A DNA stretch of 64,000 nucleotides from Halomonas sp. THAF5a. GTDB lineage: Bacteria; Pseudomonadota; Gammaproteobacteria; Pseudomonadales; Halomonadaceae. Location of the stretch: the NCBI RefSeq assembly GCF_009363755.1, contig NZ_CP045417.1, forward strand, positions 2,108,001 through 2,172,000, written 5' to 3'. Below are positions 12,089 through 22,320 of this stretch, piece by piece. Numbering within the stretch: the stretch's first letter is position 1; the number at the start of each line of letters is the position of its first letter. The notes beneath the pieces were generated by a model, which worked only from the letters and a program-made list of their open reading frames with translations, was not told the DNA's origin and did not search any database. The position numbers and the translations under genes are program-made.

Positions 12089-13480
12089 TTATCGGGGTAG
12101 CCGAAGCGACAGCTGGCGTCGGATCTGCCACCAGGCGAGCCCCCCGACCAGCAGGTTGGCGGCGAGCACGCCGACGAAGACCCCGCTGCTGCCGGCCAGG
12201 CGACCGCCCAGCCAGGCCAGCGGCACGGTGAGCACGAACAGCCGCACCACCGACAGACGCATGGCCAACGCCGGCCGGTGCAGGGCATTGAGCGACGAGA
12301 CCGCGAGGATCACCACGCCCTGGGCGCCGAGCCCCAGGGGTACCCACCACAGGAAGCTGCGCAGCACCCCGGCCACCGCGTCGCTCTCGGCATAGCCCGC
12401 CACCAGCCAGGGCGCGAGCCCCTGCAGCGCGCCCCAGACCAGCAGCTGCCAGGCCAGCACGAAGCCGAAGCAGCCGAAGATCGCCCGGCGCACCCGGTCG
12501 TGCTGGCCGGCGCCGGCGTTCTGGCTGACCAGCGGCGAGAGGGTCATGGAGAGCGCCAGCACGACGATCTGCGAGATCGCCTCGATGCGGCTACCGACGC
12601 CATAGCCCGCCACCGCGGCGTGGCCATGCTCGGCGATGATGCGGGTCAGAAGCCCCAGGGCGATGGGCGTGAAGATGCTGGTGAGCGCCGCCGGCCCGGC
12701 GATGCGCCCAAGCTCCCGCCAGGAGGCGACGAGTCCCCTGGCATCGAGGCCGGCCAGGTCGAAGAGCGCGCGCAGTTCGCGATGGCAGAGCAGGACGGCC
12801 GTCATCGTGCCCCAGCTGAGCACGGTGGCCAGCGCCGCCCCGCGGACGCCGAGCGCCGGGAAGGGGCCGGCCCCGAAGATCAGCCACCAGTCGAGCAGCA
12901 CGTTGAGGCTGGCGGCCAGCGCCATCATCAGCCCCTGGGTGGCGGTGTTGCCGTGGGCGCGCAGGATGCTGTTGAGCACCCGGGGGACGATCATCGCGGT
13001 CGCCCCCAGGTACCAGAGGCCCATGTAGTCGCGGATATGGGGCATCAGCGCGTCGTCGGCGCCCATCAGGCGGAACAGCGGCCCCAGGGTGGCGAGTCCC
13101 AGCAGCGTCATGGCCACGCCGGCGACCACGGCCAGCAGGGCCGCATCGGTGGCGCGGCGGCGCACCGTCGCAAGCTCGCCCTGCCCCAGCCGCCGGGCCA
13201 CCACCGCCGAGGTGCCGATGCCCAGGCCAATGGCCAGGCTGATCACAGTGAACACCACCGGAAAGGTGAAGGAGACCGCCGCCAGCTCCTCGGTGCCAAG
13301 CCGGGAGATGAACCAGGCATCCACCAGGTTGAAGCTCATCATGGCGAGCATGCCGACCACCACCGGCAGGCTCTTGCGCAGCAGGGTCGCGGCGATGGGG
13401 CCCTCGAGCAGGTCGCGGCGCGCGGGGCGCGACGCCCGGGAGGCAGAGGGCGAAGGCGGAGAGGAAGGCGGTGCGCTCAT
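12089..13480 (-). CDS. MATE family multidrug/sodium antiporter-type exporter
   Basis: 463 residues, close to the 450-460 of the family, with about 12 hydrophobic segments. MATE proteins export organic cations, toxins or metabolites in exchange for Na+ or H+. The two-fold internal repeat shows as S-L-P-V-V-VGMLAMMSFNLVDAWFISRLG near residue 35 (family pattern P-x-x-x-x-x-(L/M)-x-x-x-x-x-x-x-D-x-x-(F/M)-(V/I)-(S/G)-x-(L/I)-G) and a related block A-L-T-S-I-F-T-P near residue 265. A proline- and serine-rich cytosolic N-terminal leader precedes the first segment. The start is ATG at 13478-13480 with a GAGAG site. The substrate is unknown, and a terminator separates the gene from mmsB. Confidence 0.85.
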   Translation of the reverse strand: MSAPPSSPPSPSASRASRPARRDLLEGPIAATLLRKSLPVVVGMLAMMSFNLVDAWFISRLGTEELAAVSFTFPVVFTVISLAIGLGIGTSAVVARRLGQGELATVRRRATDAALLAVVAGVAMTLLGLATLGPLFRLMGADDALMPHIRDYMGLWYLGATAMIVPRVLNSILRAHGNTATQGLMMALAASLNVLLDWWLIFGAGPFPALGVRGAALATVLSWGTMTAVLLCHRELRALFDLAGLDARGLVASWRELGRIAGPAALTSIFTPIALGLLTRIIAEHGHAAVAGYGVGSRIEAISQIVVLALSMTLSPLVSQNAGAGQHDRVRRAIFGCFGFVLAWQLLVWGALQGLAPWLVAGYAESDAVAGVLRSFLWWVPLGLGAQGVVILAVSSLNALHRPALAMRLSVVRLFVLTVPLAWLGGRLAGSSGVFVGVLAANLLVGGLAWWQIRRQLSLRLPR

Positions 13481-13496
13481 GCGGGCTCTCGACGAG

Positions 13497-13522
13497 AAAC
13501 GGGCACGAAAGTGTGCCCGTTT
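13497..13522 (-). terminator. Terminator of the valine-degradation operon
   Basis: Arms 13497-13506 and 13513-13522 pair perfectly (10 bp) around a 6-base loop. On the minus strand the stem ends in TTT followed by CT. It lies just past the mmsB stop and before the MATE gene start. Confidence 0.65.
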
Positions 13523-13578
13523 TCACCCCGGCCGTGTAGGCGTGGGCCGAAGCAGCCTGGCGGCCACTCAGGTCCGCG

Positions 13579-14490
13579 CTACTTCTTGCCCTGCTCCTCG
13601 CCCTGGCGATAGAGGGTCTGGATGCTGGAGAAGTCGAGGCGACCGCTGCCCTGGGCGCTGTGCAGGGCGAAGAGATTGCGCGCCTGGGAGCCCATCGGCA
13701 CGGTGGACTGCGAGCCCAGTGCCAGCTCCCAGGCGAGCCCCAGGTCCTTGGCCATCAGGTCGGTCAGGAAGCCGCCCTGGTAGTCCCGGGCGGCCGCCGA
13801 GCCCTCCATCACCCCGGGCCAGGGGTTGTAGACGTTGAGCGCCCAGTTGCCGCCGCTGCTCTGTTTCATGATCTCGGAGAGCACCGCCGGGTCCAGGCCG
13901 TTCTTCACGCCCAGCGCCAGCGCCTCGGCGGTGCCCGACATCAGGATGCCCAGCAGCATGTTGTTGCAGATCTTGGCCACCTGGCCCGCGCCGCTCTCGC
14001 CGGCATGGAAGATGTTCTTGCCCATCGCCTCGAGCAGCGGCCTGGCCTGCTCGAAGCCGGCCGCGTCCCCGCCGACGATGAAGGTCAGGGTGCCGGCCTT
14101 GGCGCCTCCCACCCCGCCGGAGACGGGGGCGTCCAGGTAGGTGAACCCGCGCTCGGCGGCGGCGGCGCCTACCCGGCGCGCGTCGTCCGGCGCGATGGTC
14201 GAGGAGTCGATCAAGAGCGGCCGGTGCTCCAGGGCGTCGAGCAGGCCCGGGGCGCCGTCACGCCCCAGGTAGAGGCTCTGCACGTGGGCGCCGGCCGGCA
14301 GCATGGAGACGACCACCTCGGCGCCCGAGGCCGCGGTCTCGGCACTGGCGGCGCGGCTTGCGCCCTCGGCTTCCAGGGCCTGGATGGCCTCCTCCACCAG
14401 GTCGAAGACGGTCACGTCGTGGCCGGCCTTGAGCAGGTTGACGGCCATGGGGGCCCCCATGTTGCCCAGGCCGATAAAGGCGATGTTCAT
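13579..14490 (-). CDS. mmsB: 3-hydroxyisobutyrate dehydrogenase
   Basis: 303 residues. It oxidises 3-hydroxyisobutyrate to methylmalonate semialdehyde in valine catabolism. The Rossmann motif IAFIGLGNMGAPMA opens the protein, the substrate-binding DAPVSGGVGGAKAGTL lies near residue 120, and the catalytic lysine is in GQVAKICNN near residue 168. All are diagnostic for the beta-hydroxyacid dehydrogenase family, and the neighbours (isobutyryl-CoA dehydrogenase and hydroxyisobutyryl-CoA hydrolase) fix the substrate. It is the last gene of the operon, 88 bases after the hydrolase. mmsA, often next to mmsB, is not in the window. Confidence 0.93.
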   Translation of the reverse strand: MNIAFIGLGNMGAPMAVNLLKAGHDVTVFDLVEEAIQALEAEGASRAASAETAASGAEVVVSMLPAGAHVQSLYLGRDGAPGLLDALEHRPLLIDSSTIAPDDARRVGAAAAERGFTYLDAPVSGGVGGAKAGTLTFIVGGDAAGFEQARPLLEAMGKNIFHAGESGAGQVAKICNNMLLGILMSGTAEALALGVKNGLDPAVLSEIMKQSSGGNWALNVYNPWPGVMEGSAAARDYQGGFLTDLMAKDLGLAWELALGSQSTVPMGSQARNLFALHSAQGSGRLDFSSIQTLYRQGEEQGKK

Positions 14491-14578
14491 TGGCGTGCTT
14501 CCTGTGTCGTTGTGCGTTGTTATGGATCGCGTGGCGTCGACCGCGGCGGGGTCGCCCCGGGCACTGGCCGGCGTCGAT

Positions 14579-15718
14579 CTACTGGCCGAGGTCGCGAAGC
14601 GGGTGCTCCTCGGGAGACCAGCGGCTGGTCATCAGCGCCTGGAGATCGGCCTCGGACACCTCGGCCACCGCGGCGTGGGACCAGCGCGGCGCCTTGTCCT
14701 TGTCGATCAGCAGGGCGCGCACCCCCTCGACGAAGTCCCCCTCCCGGCAGCACTGCACCGAGAGGCTGAGCTCCTCGCGGAAGGCGTCGGCGAGGCTCGT
14801 ATGGGCATGACGCTGGAGCATGCGCCAGACCAGCTGGGCGCTGATCGGACAGCCGGCCTCGAGCCGCGCCCGGTTGGCGGCGAGCCAGGCATCCTCGCTG
14901 GCGTCGCGCAGGATGCGCTTGACGGCGCTGGCGGCGTCGACGCGCCCCACCAGCGACTGGAGGTGGTCGAGGTGCGGCCACACCTGCCCCGGCGGAGCCA
15001 CGCGGCGATCCTCGTGGTCGTCGAGCACCGACTGCACGCCGGCACGCAGGGCCCGCGGGGCGCGATCCCCGTAGTCGGCTTCCTGCAGCGCGCCGAGCAG
15101 CGCCTCGCGTCGCTCGCGGGGAATGACGCGATCGGCCAGCCCCAGGTCGAGGGCGTCCCGGGCATTGAGCTGGGCGCCGGTGAGGCCCAGGTAGGCGCCC
15201 ACGCCCGCCGGCATGCGCCCCAGGAACCAGCTAGCGCCGATGTCGGGATAGAGGCCGATGGTGATCTCCGGCATGGCGATGCGAGTGGTCTCGGTGGCCA
15301 GGCGCTGGAAGCCGCCAGCCATCAGGCCGAGCCCGCCGCCCATGACGATGCCGTCGCCCCACACCATCAGCGGCTTGGGGTAGGTGTGAATGCGGTAGTC
15401 GAGGCGGTACTCGGCGGTGAAGTAGGTCTCGGCGAACAGGCCGTCGCGCCCGGCGCCGCGATTCTCGCCCTCCTCGGTCAGCGAGCGGTAGAGGGCTACC
15501 ACGTCGCCGCCGGCGCAGAAGGCCTTGTCGCCGCTGCCCTCGAGCCACACCGCCACCACGCTGCGGTCGACCGCCCAGGCGTCGAGCTTGGCCTCGAGCT
15601 GGCGGATCATCTCCAGCGACAGGGCGTTGAGCGACTTGGGGGCATTCAGGGTGGCCACGCCGATACGGCCGCCGTCGCGGGTGGGCAGCTCGTCGAAGAG
15701 CACTGCGAGGTCAGACAT
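14579..15718 (-). CDS. 3-hydroxyisobutyryl-CoA hydrolase (enoyl-CoA hydratase/isomerase fold)
   Basis: 379 residues, much longer than ordinary enoyl-CoA hydratases (about 260) and typical of HIBCH-type hydrolases. These release CoA from 3-hydroxyisobutyryl-CoA in valine degradation. The oxyanion-hole block K-A-F-CAGGDVVALY lies near residue 65. MPEITIGLYPDIGASWFLGRMP near residue 140 holds the Glu and Asp that distinguish the hydrolase from hydratases. It is the middle gene of the valine operon, 10 bases after the acyl-CoA dehydrogenase stop. Confidence 0.87.
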   Translation of the reverse strand: MSDLAVLFDELPTRDGGRIGVATLNAPKSLNALSLEMIRQLEAKLDAWAVDRSVVAVWLEGSGDKAFCAGGDVVALYRSLTEEGENRGAGRDGLFAETYFTAEYRLDYRIHTYPKPLMVWGDGIVMGGGLGLMAGGFQRLATETTRIAMPEITIGLYPDIGASWFLGRMPAGVGAYLGLTGAQLNARDALDLGLADRVIPRERREALLGALQEADYGDRAPRALRAGVQSVLDDHEDRRVAPPGQVWPHLDHLQSLVGRVDAASAVKRILRDASEDAWLAANRARLEAGCPISAQLVWRMLQRHAHTSLADAFREELSLSVQCCREGDFVEGVRALLIDKDKAPRWSHAAVAEVSEADLQALMTSRWSPEEHPLRDLGQ

Positions 15719-15728
15719 CTGGGATCTC

Positions 15729-16895
15729 CTATTGCAACGACTCGATGACGCCGTCGGCCAGCAGGCGGCGCGCGACGATCAGGCGCATGATCTCATTGGT
15801 CCCCTCGAGGATCTGGTGCACCCGGGTATCGCGCACCAGCCGCTCCAGGGGGTATTCACGAATGTAACCATAGCCGCCGTGCAGTTGCAGGGCCTCGTTG
15901 CAGACATTGAAGCCCATGTCGGTGGCGAAGCGCTTGGCCATGGCGCAATGGGCGGTGGCCTCGGGGTCGCCCTGGTCGAGGCGCCAGGCGGCATGGCGCA
16001 CCATCAGCCGCGCCGCGGTGAGTTCGCTGGCCATGTCGGCCAGCTTGAACTGCAGGGCCTGGAAGCTCGACAGCTCGCGACCGAACTGCTTGCGCTCGGC
16101 CAGGTAGTCACGGGAGAGGGTCAGCGCCTGCTGGGCGGCACCCAGGGAGCAGCTGGCGATGTTCAGTCGCCCACCGTCGAGGCCCTTCATGGCGAACTTG
16201 AAGCCCTCGCCCTCGGCGCCGAGGCGATTGGCGACCGGCACCCGCACGCCGTCGAAGCTGACCAGGCGGGTCGGCTGGCTCTTCCAGCCCATCTTCTCCT
16301 CGTTCTTGCCGACCTCGATGCCGGCGGCGTCCGCCGGCACCACGATCGCCGAGACCCCGCCGGCGCCGCTGTCGGGCTCGCCGGTGCGTGCCATCACCAC
16401 CAGCACCTCGGTGGCGCCCGCCCCGGAGATGAACATCTTGCTGCCCGAGATGACATAGTCGTCGCCGTCGCGGACCGCCTTGGTGCGAAGGCTCGCCGCG
16501 TCGGAGCCGGCCCCGGGTTCGGTCAGGCAGTAGGAGCCCAGCGCCTCACCGGCTACCATGGCGGGCACCCAGGTCTCGCGCAGCGCGTCGTCGCCCCAGC
16601 TGGCGATCATCCAGGTCACCATGTTGTGAATGGTCAGGTAGGCGGTGGTGGCAATGCAGCCCTGGGAGAGCTGTTCGAAGATCAGCGAGGCCTCGAGCCG
16701 CGAGAGCCCCAGGCCACCGTGCTCCTCGGGGGTATAGATGCCGAGGAAGCCCGCCTCGCCGGCCCGGCGGATGACGTCCACCGGGAAGTGAGAGGTCGCG
16801 TCCCAGTCGGCCGCATGGTCGGCAAGCTCGGCGCGGGCGAAGTCGGTGGCGGCCGCGGCCAGCGCCTTCTGATCATCGGTCAGGGAGAAGTCCAT
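15729..16895 (-). CDS. Acyl-CoA dehydrogenase, probably isobutyryl-CoA dehydrogenase
   Basis: 388 residues. FAD and substrate blocks are clear: G-SYCLTEPGAGSDAASL, KMFISGAG and, near the C terminus, L-EGTNEIMRLIVARRLL with the catalytic Glu. The N-terminal F-SLTDDQKAL and the A-T-TAYLTIHNMVTWMI block resemble isobutyryl-CoA dehydrogenases (ACAD8-like). The next two genes are the following valine-pathway steps, which supports conversion of isobutyryl-CoA to methacrylyl-CoA. ATG at 16893-16895 follows an AGAGGG site. It is the first gene of the operon, and two palindromes lie in the upstream gap shared with the LiuR-like regulator. Confidence 0.88.
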   Translation of the reverse strand: MDFSLTDDQKALAAAATDFARAELADHAADWDATSHFPVDVIRRAGEAGFLGIYTPEEHGGLGLSRLEASLIFEQLSQGCIATTAYLTIHNMVTWMIASWGDDALRETWVPAMVAGEALGSYCLTEPGAGSDAASLRTKAVRDGDDYVISGSKMFISGAGATEVLVVMARTGEPDSGAGGVSAIVVPADAAGIEVGKNEEKMGWKSQPTRLVSFDGVRVPVANRLGAEGEGFKFAMKGLDGGRLNIASCSLGAAQQALTLSRDYLAERKQFGRELSSFQALQFKLADMASELTAARLMVRHAAWRLDQGDPEATAHCAMAKRFATDMGFNVCNEALQLHGGYGYIREYPLERLVRDTRVHQILEGTNEIMRLIVARRLLADGVIESLQ

Positions 16896-16997
16896 GGGGG
16901 AATCCCTCTTGTGTTCGGCAATGAATGAGGTCGGCTATGCATGCGTAGCGGTTCGAGGTGGGGGCCGCGCTGCCCGAGGGCCGATCGCCGGACTCCC

Positions 16998-17017
16998 AAC
17001 CTAGCACTTGCTAGGTT
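16998..17017. promoter_or_regulatory. Perfect 9-bp inverted repeat upstream of the valine operon
   Basis: AACCTAGCA, 2 bases, TGCTAGGTT. It lies about 100 bases before the acyl-CoA dehydrogenase start. The short-spacer symmetry is typical of TetR-type operators. It differs from the MerR-type site at 17050, so a second regulator may act here. Which one is unknown. Confidence 0.5.
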
Positions 17018-17049
17018 TATCCCATATCACCCCATGGTCGAACAAGCAC

Positions 17050-17065
17050 TTTACGTTAACGTCAA
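17050..17065. promoter_or_regulatory. LiuR-type operator candidate in the divergent promoter region
   Basis: TTTACGTTAACGTCAA is symmetric at all but one base pair of its two 8-base halves. It resembles the site reported for LiuR, the MerR-family regulator of branched-chain amino acid degradation in proteobacteria (recalled, not searched). It lies 68 bases before the regulator start and between the two divergent transcription units, where one site could control both. Confidence 0.6.
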
Positions 17066-17132
17066 CCTCGTCTAGTGTTGCCAGACGAGGTGGGAAACCG
17101 CCGGTTCACCACCCGGTCACAGGATCAACGTC

Positions 17133-17576
17133 ATGACACAGTCAACCTCCCCGGAGACCGCGAGCGGCCAGGAGGCCCTGCCGCGCCAGCATCGCCAGTA
17201 CACCATTGGCGAGCTGGCCAAGATGTTCGAGGTCACGCCCCGGACCATCCGCTTCTACGAGCAGGAAGGCCTGCTGGCCCCCCGTCGCGAGGGGCAGAAA
17301 CGCATCTACAACGAGAAGGACCGGGTGCGCCTGAAACTCACCCTGCGCGGCAAGCGGCTGGGCTTCTCGCTGGGCGAGATCCGCGAGGTGGTGATGATGT
17401 ACGACGCCATGCCCGACGGGAATGCGCGCCAGCTCAGGCGCCTGCTGGAGATCCTGGCCGATAAGCGCGCCAACCTCGAGCGCCAGCTGGAGGACATTCG
17501 CCTGATGCGCATGGAGCTCGACGACGTGGATCACCGCGCCCGGGAGGTGCTGCGCGGCCTCGGCCAGGAGGCCTGA
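17133..17576 (+). CDS. liuR: MerR family regulator, LiuR-like
   Basis: 147 residues. The MerR DNA-binding domain starts after a 22-residue leader: [26 protein letters not shown], then [11 protein letters not shown] dimerisation coiled coil rich in Leu, Arg and Glu follows. There are no metal-binding cysteines, so it is not a metal sensor. The family member that fits best is LiuR, which controls branched-chain amino acid and related acyl-CoA catabolism. The gene is divergent from the valine operon and 109 bases upstream of an acyl-CoA synthetase. The palindrome at 17050 is a plausible binding site. Confidence 0.82.
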   Translation: MTQSTSPETASGQEALPRQHRQYTIGELAKMFEVTPRTIRFYEQEGLLAPRREGQKRIYNEKDRVRLKLTLRGKRLGFSLGEIREVVMMYDAMPDGNARQLRRLLEILADKRANLERQLEDIRLMRMELDDVDHRAREVLRGLGQEA

Positions 17577-17685
17577 CGCCGACCGCGCCGAGCCGGCCGT
17601 CTCCGCCTCCATCGACCCCCTTCACGACGTCATCCTGCGTTTCACGTACACCGCCAAAGGCCAACAACAAGAGACGAGAAACTCC

Positions 17686-19377
<1,692 letters not shown>

Positions 19378-19500
19378 GCGGCCAAGCGGCCAAGCGGCCA
19401 AGCGGCCAAGCGGCCAAGCGGCCAAGCGGCCAAGCGGCCAAGCGGCCAAGCGGCCAAGCGGCCAAGCGGCCAAGCGGCCAAGCGGCCAAGCGGCCAAGCG
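19378..19500. repeat. 8-bp tandem repeat, about 15 copies
   Basis: GCGGCCAA is repeated 15 times without visible error, plus three extra bases, starting at the first base after the TAG stop of the acyl-CoA synthetase. It is not coding in any sensible frame; the minus-strand translation is a simple A-W-P-L-G-R-L-A repeat. Such short perfect arrays change copy number by replication slippage. Confidence 0.95.
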
Positions 19501-19504
19501 AAAA

Positions 19505-19560
19505 GTAGCAAGTAGCAAGTAGCAAGTAGCAAGTAGCAAGTAGAAAGTAGAAAGTAGAAA
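19505..19560. repeat. 7-bp tandem repeat, 8 copies in two variants
   Basis: Five GTAGCAA units are followed by three GTAGAAA units. The block lies four bases after the 8-bp array and immediately before a terminator hairpin. The ordered change of variant suggests growth by duplication after one base change. Confidence 0.93.
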
Positions 19561-19563
19561 GAG

Positions 19564-19595
19564 AAACCCCGCGGACCCGAGGTCTCGCGGGGTTT
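19564..19595. terminator. Bidirectional terminator between the acyl-CoA synthetase and hpt
   Basis: A 10-bp stem (AAACCCCGCG at 19564-19573 with CGCGGGGTTT at 19586-19595) has a further GACC/GGTC inner stem. T-rich tails follow on both strands. It lies between convergent genes and can serve both. Confidence 0.85.
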
Positions 19596-19640
19596 CTTGT
19601 AGCTTGCGCCTTGGCGCTTGCAGCTCCCGGCGAAGCCGGG

Positions 19641-20219
19641 TCACAGCCCCTTGGGCGCGTAGATGCCCGGGGCGTTGCGCCAGTAGCCCTTGTAGTCCAT
19701 GCCGAACCCGAAGACGTAGCGGTCGGCGACCTCCAGGCTGCAGTAGTCGGCCTTGAGCCCCGGCACCGCCTTGCGCTCATGCTGCTTGTCGACCAGCACC
19801 GCGGTGGAGATGCTCGCCGCCCCGGCCTCGCGGCAGTAGTCGAGGATCGCGGCGAGGGTGGCGCCCTCGTCGAGGATGTCGTCGACGATCACCACGTGGC
19901 GCCCGGCCATGGGCACCTCCGGGGAGACGCGCCAGAACAGCTCGCCGCCGCGGATGCCGCCGCGATAGCGGGTGGCGTGGAGGTAGTCGACCTCGACCGG
20001 GAAGCCCAGCCGGGTCAGCAGGTGGCCGGTGGTGATCAGGCCACCGTTCATCACGCAGTAGAAGACCGGCAGCTTGTCGCCCAGGTCACGGGTGATCTCG
20101 TCGGCCATGCGGTCCAGGGCGAGCTCGACCTCGGACTGAGAGATCAGGCAGTCGGCGTTGTCCATGAGTTCGCGCATGTCGTCCAGCGACGGCTGGGCGG
20201 AGGTATCGGATGTGGGCAT
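19641..20219 (-). CDS. hpt: Hypoxanthine-guanine phosphoribosyltransferase
   Basis: 192 residues. It salvages hypoxanthine and guanine with PRPP. The PRPP-binding motif H-VVIVDDILDEGATLAAIL lies near residue 108, and YCVMNGGLITTGHLL near residue 53 is the pyrophosphate loop. The open frame runs 62 codons further upstream, overlapping nagZ, but ATG at 20217-20219 gives the family length and N terminus (MPTSDTSAQPSL). Another ATG six codons upstream is also possible; neither has a strong ribosome site. It lies 53 bases after nagZ on the same strand, an association also seen in other gammaproteobacteria. Confidence 0.88.
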   Translation of the reverse strand: MPTSDTSAQPSLDDMRELMDNADCLISQSEVELALDRMADEITRDLGDKLPVFYCVMNGGLITTGHLLTRLGFPVEVDYLHATRYRGGIRGGELFWRVSPEVPMAGRHVVIVDDILDEGATLAAILDYCREAGAASISTAVLVDKQHERKAVPGLKADYCSLEVADRYVFGFGMDYKGYWRNAPGIYAPKGL

Positions 20220-20272
20220 CGGGTAGCGACTCGTCATCGGCAAGTGGAATCGGTCAGGGTGGCGGGCCAGCC

Positions 20273-21286
20273 TCAGCTGGCCGCCAGGGCTTCCAGGTGG
20301 GCGTGGACGCGGCGCCAGCGCGACAGCGCCCCCAGCGCCGACAGGTCCGGGCGGGCACGGGCGTAGCGCAGCCGGGACAAGCGCTTGGCCTGGTGGCCCC
20401 GGCACGCCTCGAGGACCTCGAGGGCCGCGGCGCGGTCGTTGCAGACCAGCAGCATGTCGCAGCCCGCGGCGAGCGCCGCACGAGCCCGCTCGCCCGGCGA
20501 ACCGGCGGAGGCCGCGCCGGCCATGCTCAGGTCGTCGGAGAAGATCGCGCCCTTGAACCCCAGGCTCTCGCGCAGCATCCCGAGCCAGGCCGGCGAGAAA
20601 CCGGCCGGGCGGTGGTCGAACGCGGAGTAGACGACATGGGCCGGCATCACGGCGTCGAGGCGCGGCGCCAGCCGGGCGAAGGGCACCAGGTCGTGGGCGC
20701 GCAGCGCCGCCAGCGGCCGCTCATCCACCGGCAGCTCGTGATGGGAGTCGGCCGCGACGCCACCGTGGCCGGGGAAGTGCTTGCCGACGCCGACCATGCC
20801 CGCCTCGTGCAGGCCATCGAGGAAGGCGCGTCCCATGCGGGCCACGGCCTCCGGGTCGGCGGAGAAGCTGCGATCCCCGATCACGCTAGAGGTACCGCCA
20901 TCGACGTCGAGCACCGGCGCGAAGGAGAGGTCCAGGCCGCAGGCGGCCATCTCCATGCCCAGGAGCCAGCCGGCGTCCTGGCAGAGCCTCAGGGTGACCT
21001 CGGGCTGCACGGCGAAGTCGCGCCCCAGTCGCCCCATGGCCGGCAGGCGCGTGACGCCCTCGTGTAGACGCTGGACGCGCCCGCCCTCCTGATCGATCGC
21101 CAGCAGCAGGTCGGGGCGGATGCGTCGGATCTCGTCGCTCAGGGCGCGGACCTGCGCCGCAGAGACGATGTTGCGAGCAAACAGGATCACCCCGCCGACC
21201 TCGGGGCGCGCCAAGAGCTCGCCCTCCTCGGCGGTCAGTCGCTGCCCCTCCAGATCCAGCATCACCGGTCCGAGCATCTGGGTCAT
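20273..21286 (-). CDS. nagZ: Beta-N-acetylhexosaminidase (cell-wall recycling)
   Basis: 337 residues, GH3 family. NagZ removes N-acetylglucosamine from 1,6-anhydro-muropeptides in the cytoplasm. Diagnostic segments are GVILFARNIVS near residue 30, IDQEGGRVQRL near residue 65, KHFPGHGGVAADSHHELP with the catalytic Asp/His pair near residue 165, and FSDDLSMAGA with the nucleophile Asp near residue 245. An open frame adds 48 codons, but ATG at 21284-21286 has an AGGGG site and the expected N terminus (MTQMLGPVMLDL). There is no signal peptide, as expected for a cytoplasmic enzyme. Confidence 0.95.
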   Translation of the reverse strand: MTQMLGPVMLDLEGQRLTAEEGELLARPEVGGVILFARNIVSAAQVRALSDEIRRIRPDLLLAIDQEGGRVQRLHEGVTRLPAMGRLGRDFAVQPEVTLRLCQDAGWLLGMEMAACGLDLSFAPVLDVDGGTSSVIGDRSFSADPEAVARMGRAFLDGLHEAGMVGVGKHFPGHGGVAADSHHELPVDERPLAALRAHDLVPFARLAPRLDAVMPAHVVYSAFDHRPAGFSPAWLGMLRESLGFKGAIFSDDLSMAGAASAGSPGERARAALAAGCDMLLVCNDRAAALEVLEACRGHQAKRLSRLRYARARPDLSALGALSRWRRVHAHLEALAAS

Positions 21287-21432
21287 GATCGTGCCCCTGG
21301 AAGTAGAAAGGGAGCAGATTCTAGACCAAAGCCGGACGCCAGGACAGCCCGGGGATGATGCGCAGAGGCCGGGCATTCGCGAGCGTCCCCCGATACAATG
21401 CCCCTTTGGAACCGACCGGACAGGAGTCACCC

Positions 21433-22284
21433 TTGCTCGCCGACCTTTCTCCTACGCTGCTGTGGCCCCTCGCGGCCGTCCTCGGCCTGTGCCTGGGCAG
21501 TTTCCTCAACGTGGTGATCACGCGACTGCCGGTGATGCTGATGCAGGGCTGGCGGGCCGAGGCCCGGGAGGCGCTGGAGCTCCCGTCAGAAGCGACGCCG
21601 CGCTTCAACCTGCTGACGCCCCGCTCGCTCTGCCCGCGTTGCGAGGCGCCCATCGCCTGGCACGACAACATTCCGCTGCTCGGCTGGTTCAAGCGTCGCG
21701 GGCGCTGCGCCAGCTGTGCGGCGCCCATCAGCCCCCAGTATCCGCTGGTCGAACTGGCCGGCGGCGTGCTCGCGCTGACGGTGCTGGCCCTCTTCGGCCC
21801 CACCCTCGAGGCGCTCTTCCTCCTCGGCGCCTGCCTGGCGCTGCTGGCCATGGCAGTGATCGACCTGCGCACCCAGCTGCTGCCGGATCTGCTCACCCTC
21901 CCGCTGCTGTGGGCGGGGCTGCTCTATCAGCTGCTCTTCCAGCCGCTGCTGCTGCCCTCGGCGGTGATCGGCGCCATGGCCGGCTACCTGGTGCTATGGA
22001 GCTTCTATTGGCTGTTCAAGCTGGTCACCGGCAAGGAGGGCATGGGCTACGGTGACTTCAAGCTCCTGGCGGCCCTCGGGGCCTGGCTGGGCTGGCAGTT
22101 CCTGCCCCTGGTGCTGATCCTCTCCGCCGGGGCCGGAGCGCTGGTGGGCATCCTCATCCAGCTGGCGGTACCGCGCCTGCGCGGCGCCCCCCTGCCCTTC
22201 GGCCCCTGGCTGGTCATGGCCGGCTGGCTCGCCCTGCTGGCGAGCGAGCCGTTGATGGCGCTCTATACCGGGCTGCTCTACTGA
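21433..22284 (+). CDS. pilD: Type IV prepilin peptidase / N-methyltransferase
   Basis: 283 residues. This inner-membrane aspartyl protease cleaves prepilin leaders and methylates the new N terminus. The N-terminal LGSFLNVVITRLP block is followed by four zinc-binding cysteines (C67, C70, C92 and C95, two C-x-x-C pairs). The catalytic Asp residues are in A-V-IDLRTQLLPD and in GMGYGDFKLL. About eight hydrophobic segments follow the zinc domain. The start is TTG at 21433-21435, preceded by AGGAG at 6-base spacing; upstream in-frame codons lack a site. It heads a pilD-coaE-yacG run as in Pseudomonas, but pilB and pilC are not next to it here. Confidence 0.93.
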   Translation: MLADLSPTLLWPLAAVLGLCLGSFLNVVITRLPVMLMQGWRAEAREALELPSEATPRFNLLTPRSLCPRCEAPIAWHDNIPLLGWFKRRGRCASCAAPISPQYPLVELAGGVLALTVLALFGPTLEALFLLGACLALLAMAVIDLRTQLLPDLLTLPLLWAGLLYQLLFQPLLLPSAVIGAMAGYLVLWSFYWLFKLVTGKEGMGYGDFKLLAALGAWLGWQFLPLVLILSAGAGALVGILIQLAVPRLRGAPLPFGPWLVMAGWLALLASEPLMALYTGLLY

Positions 22285-22320
22285 CCCCGCGCGCCCCCTG
22301 ACACCAGAGAGGAGACGACG

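Noticed and set aside
19378..19560. Possible CRISPR or coding repeat (minus-strand frame 18163-19644)
   Set aside because: Units are 7-8 bp without spacers. The minus-strand frame across them is a shadow of the acyl-CoA synthetase gene that reads a simple repeat.
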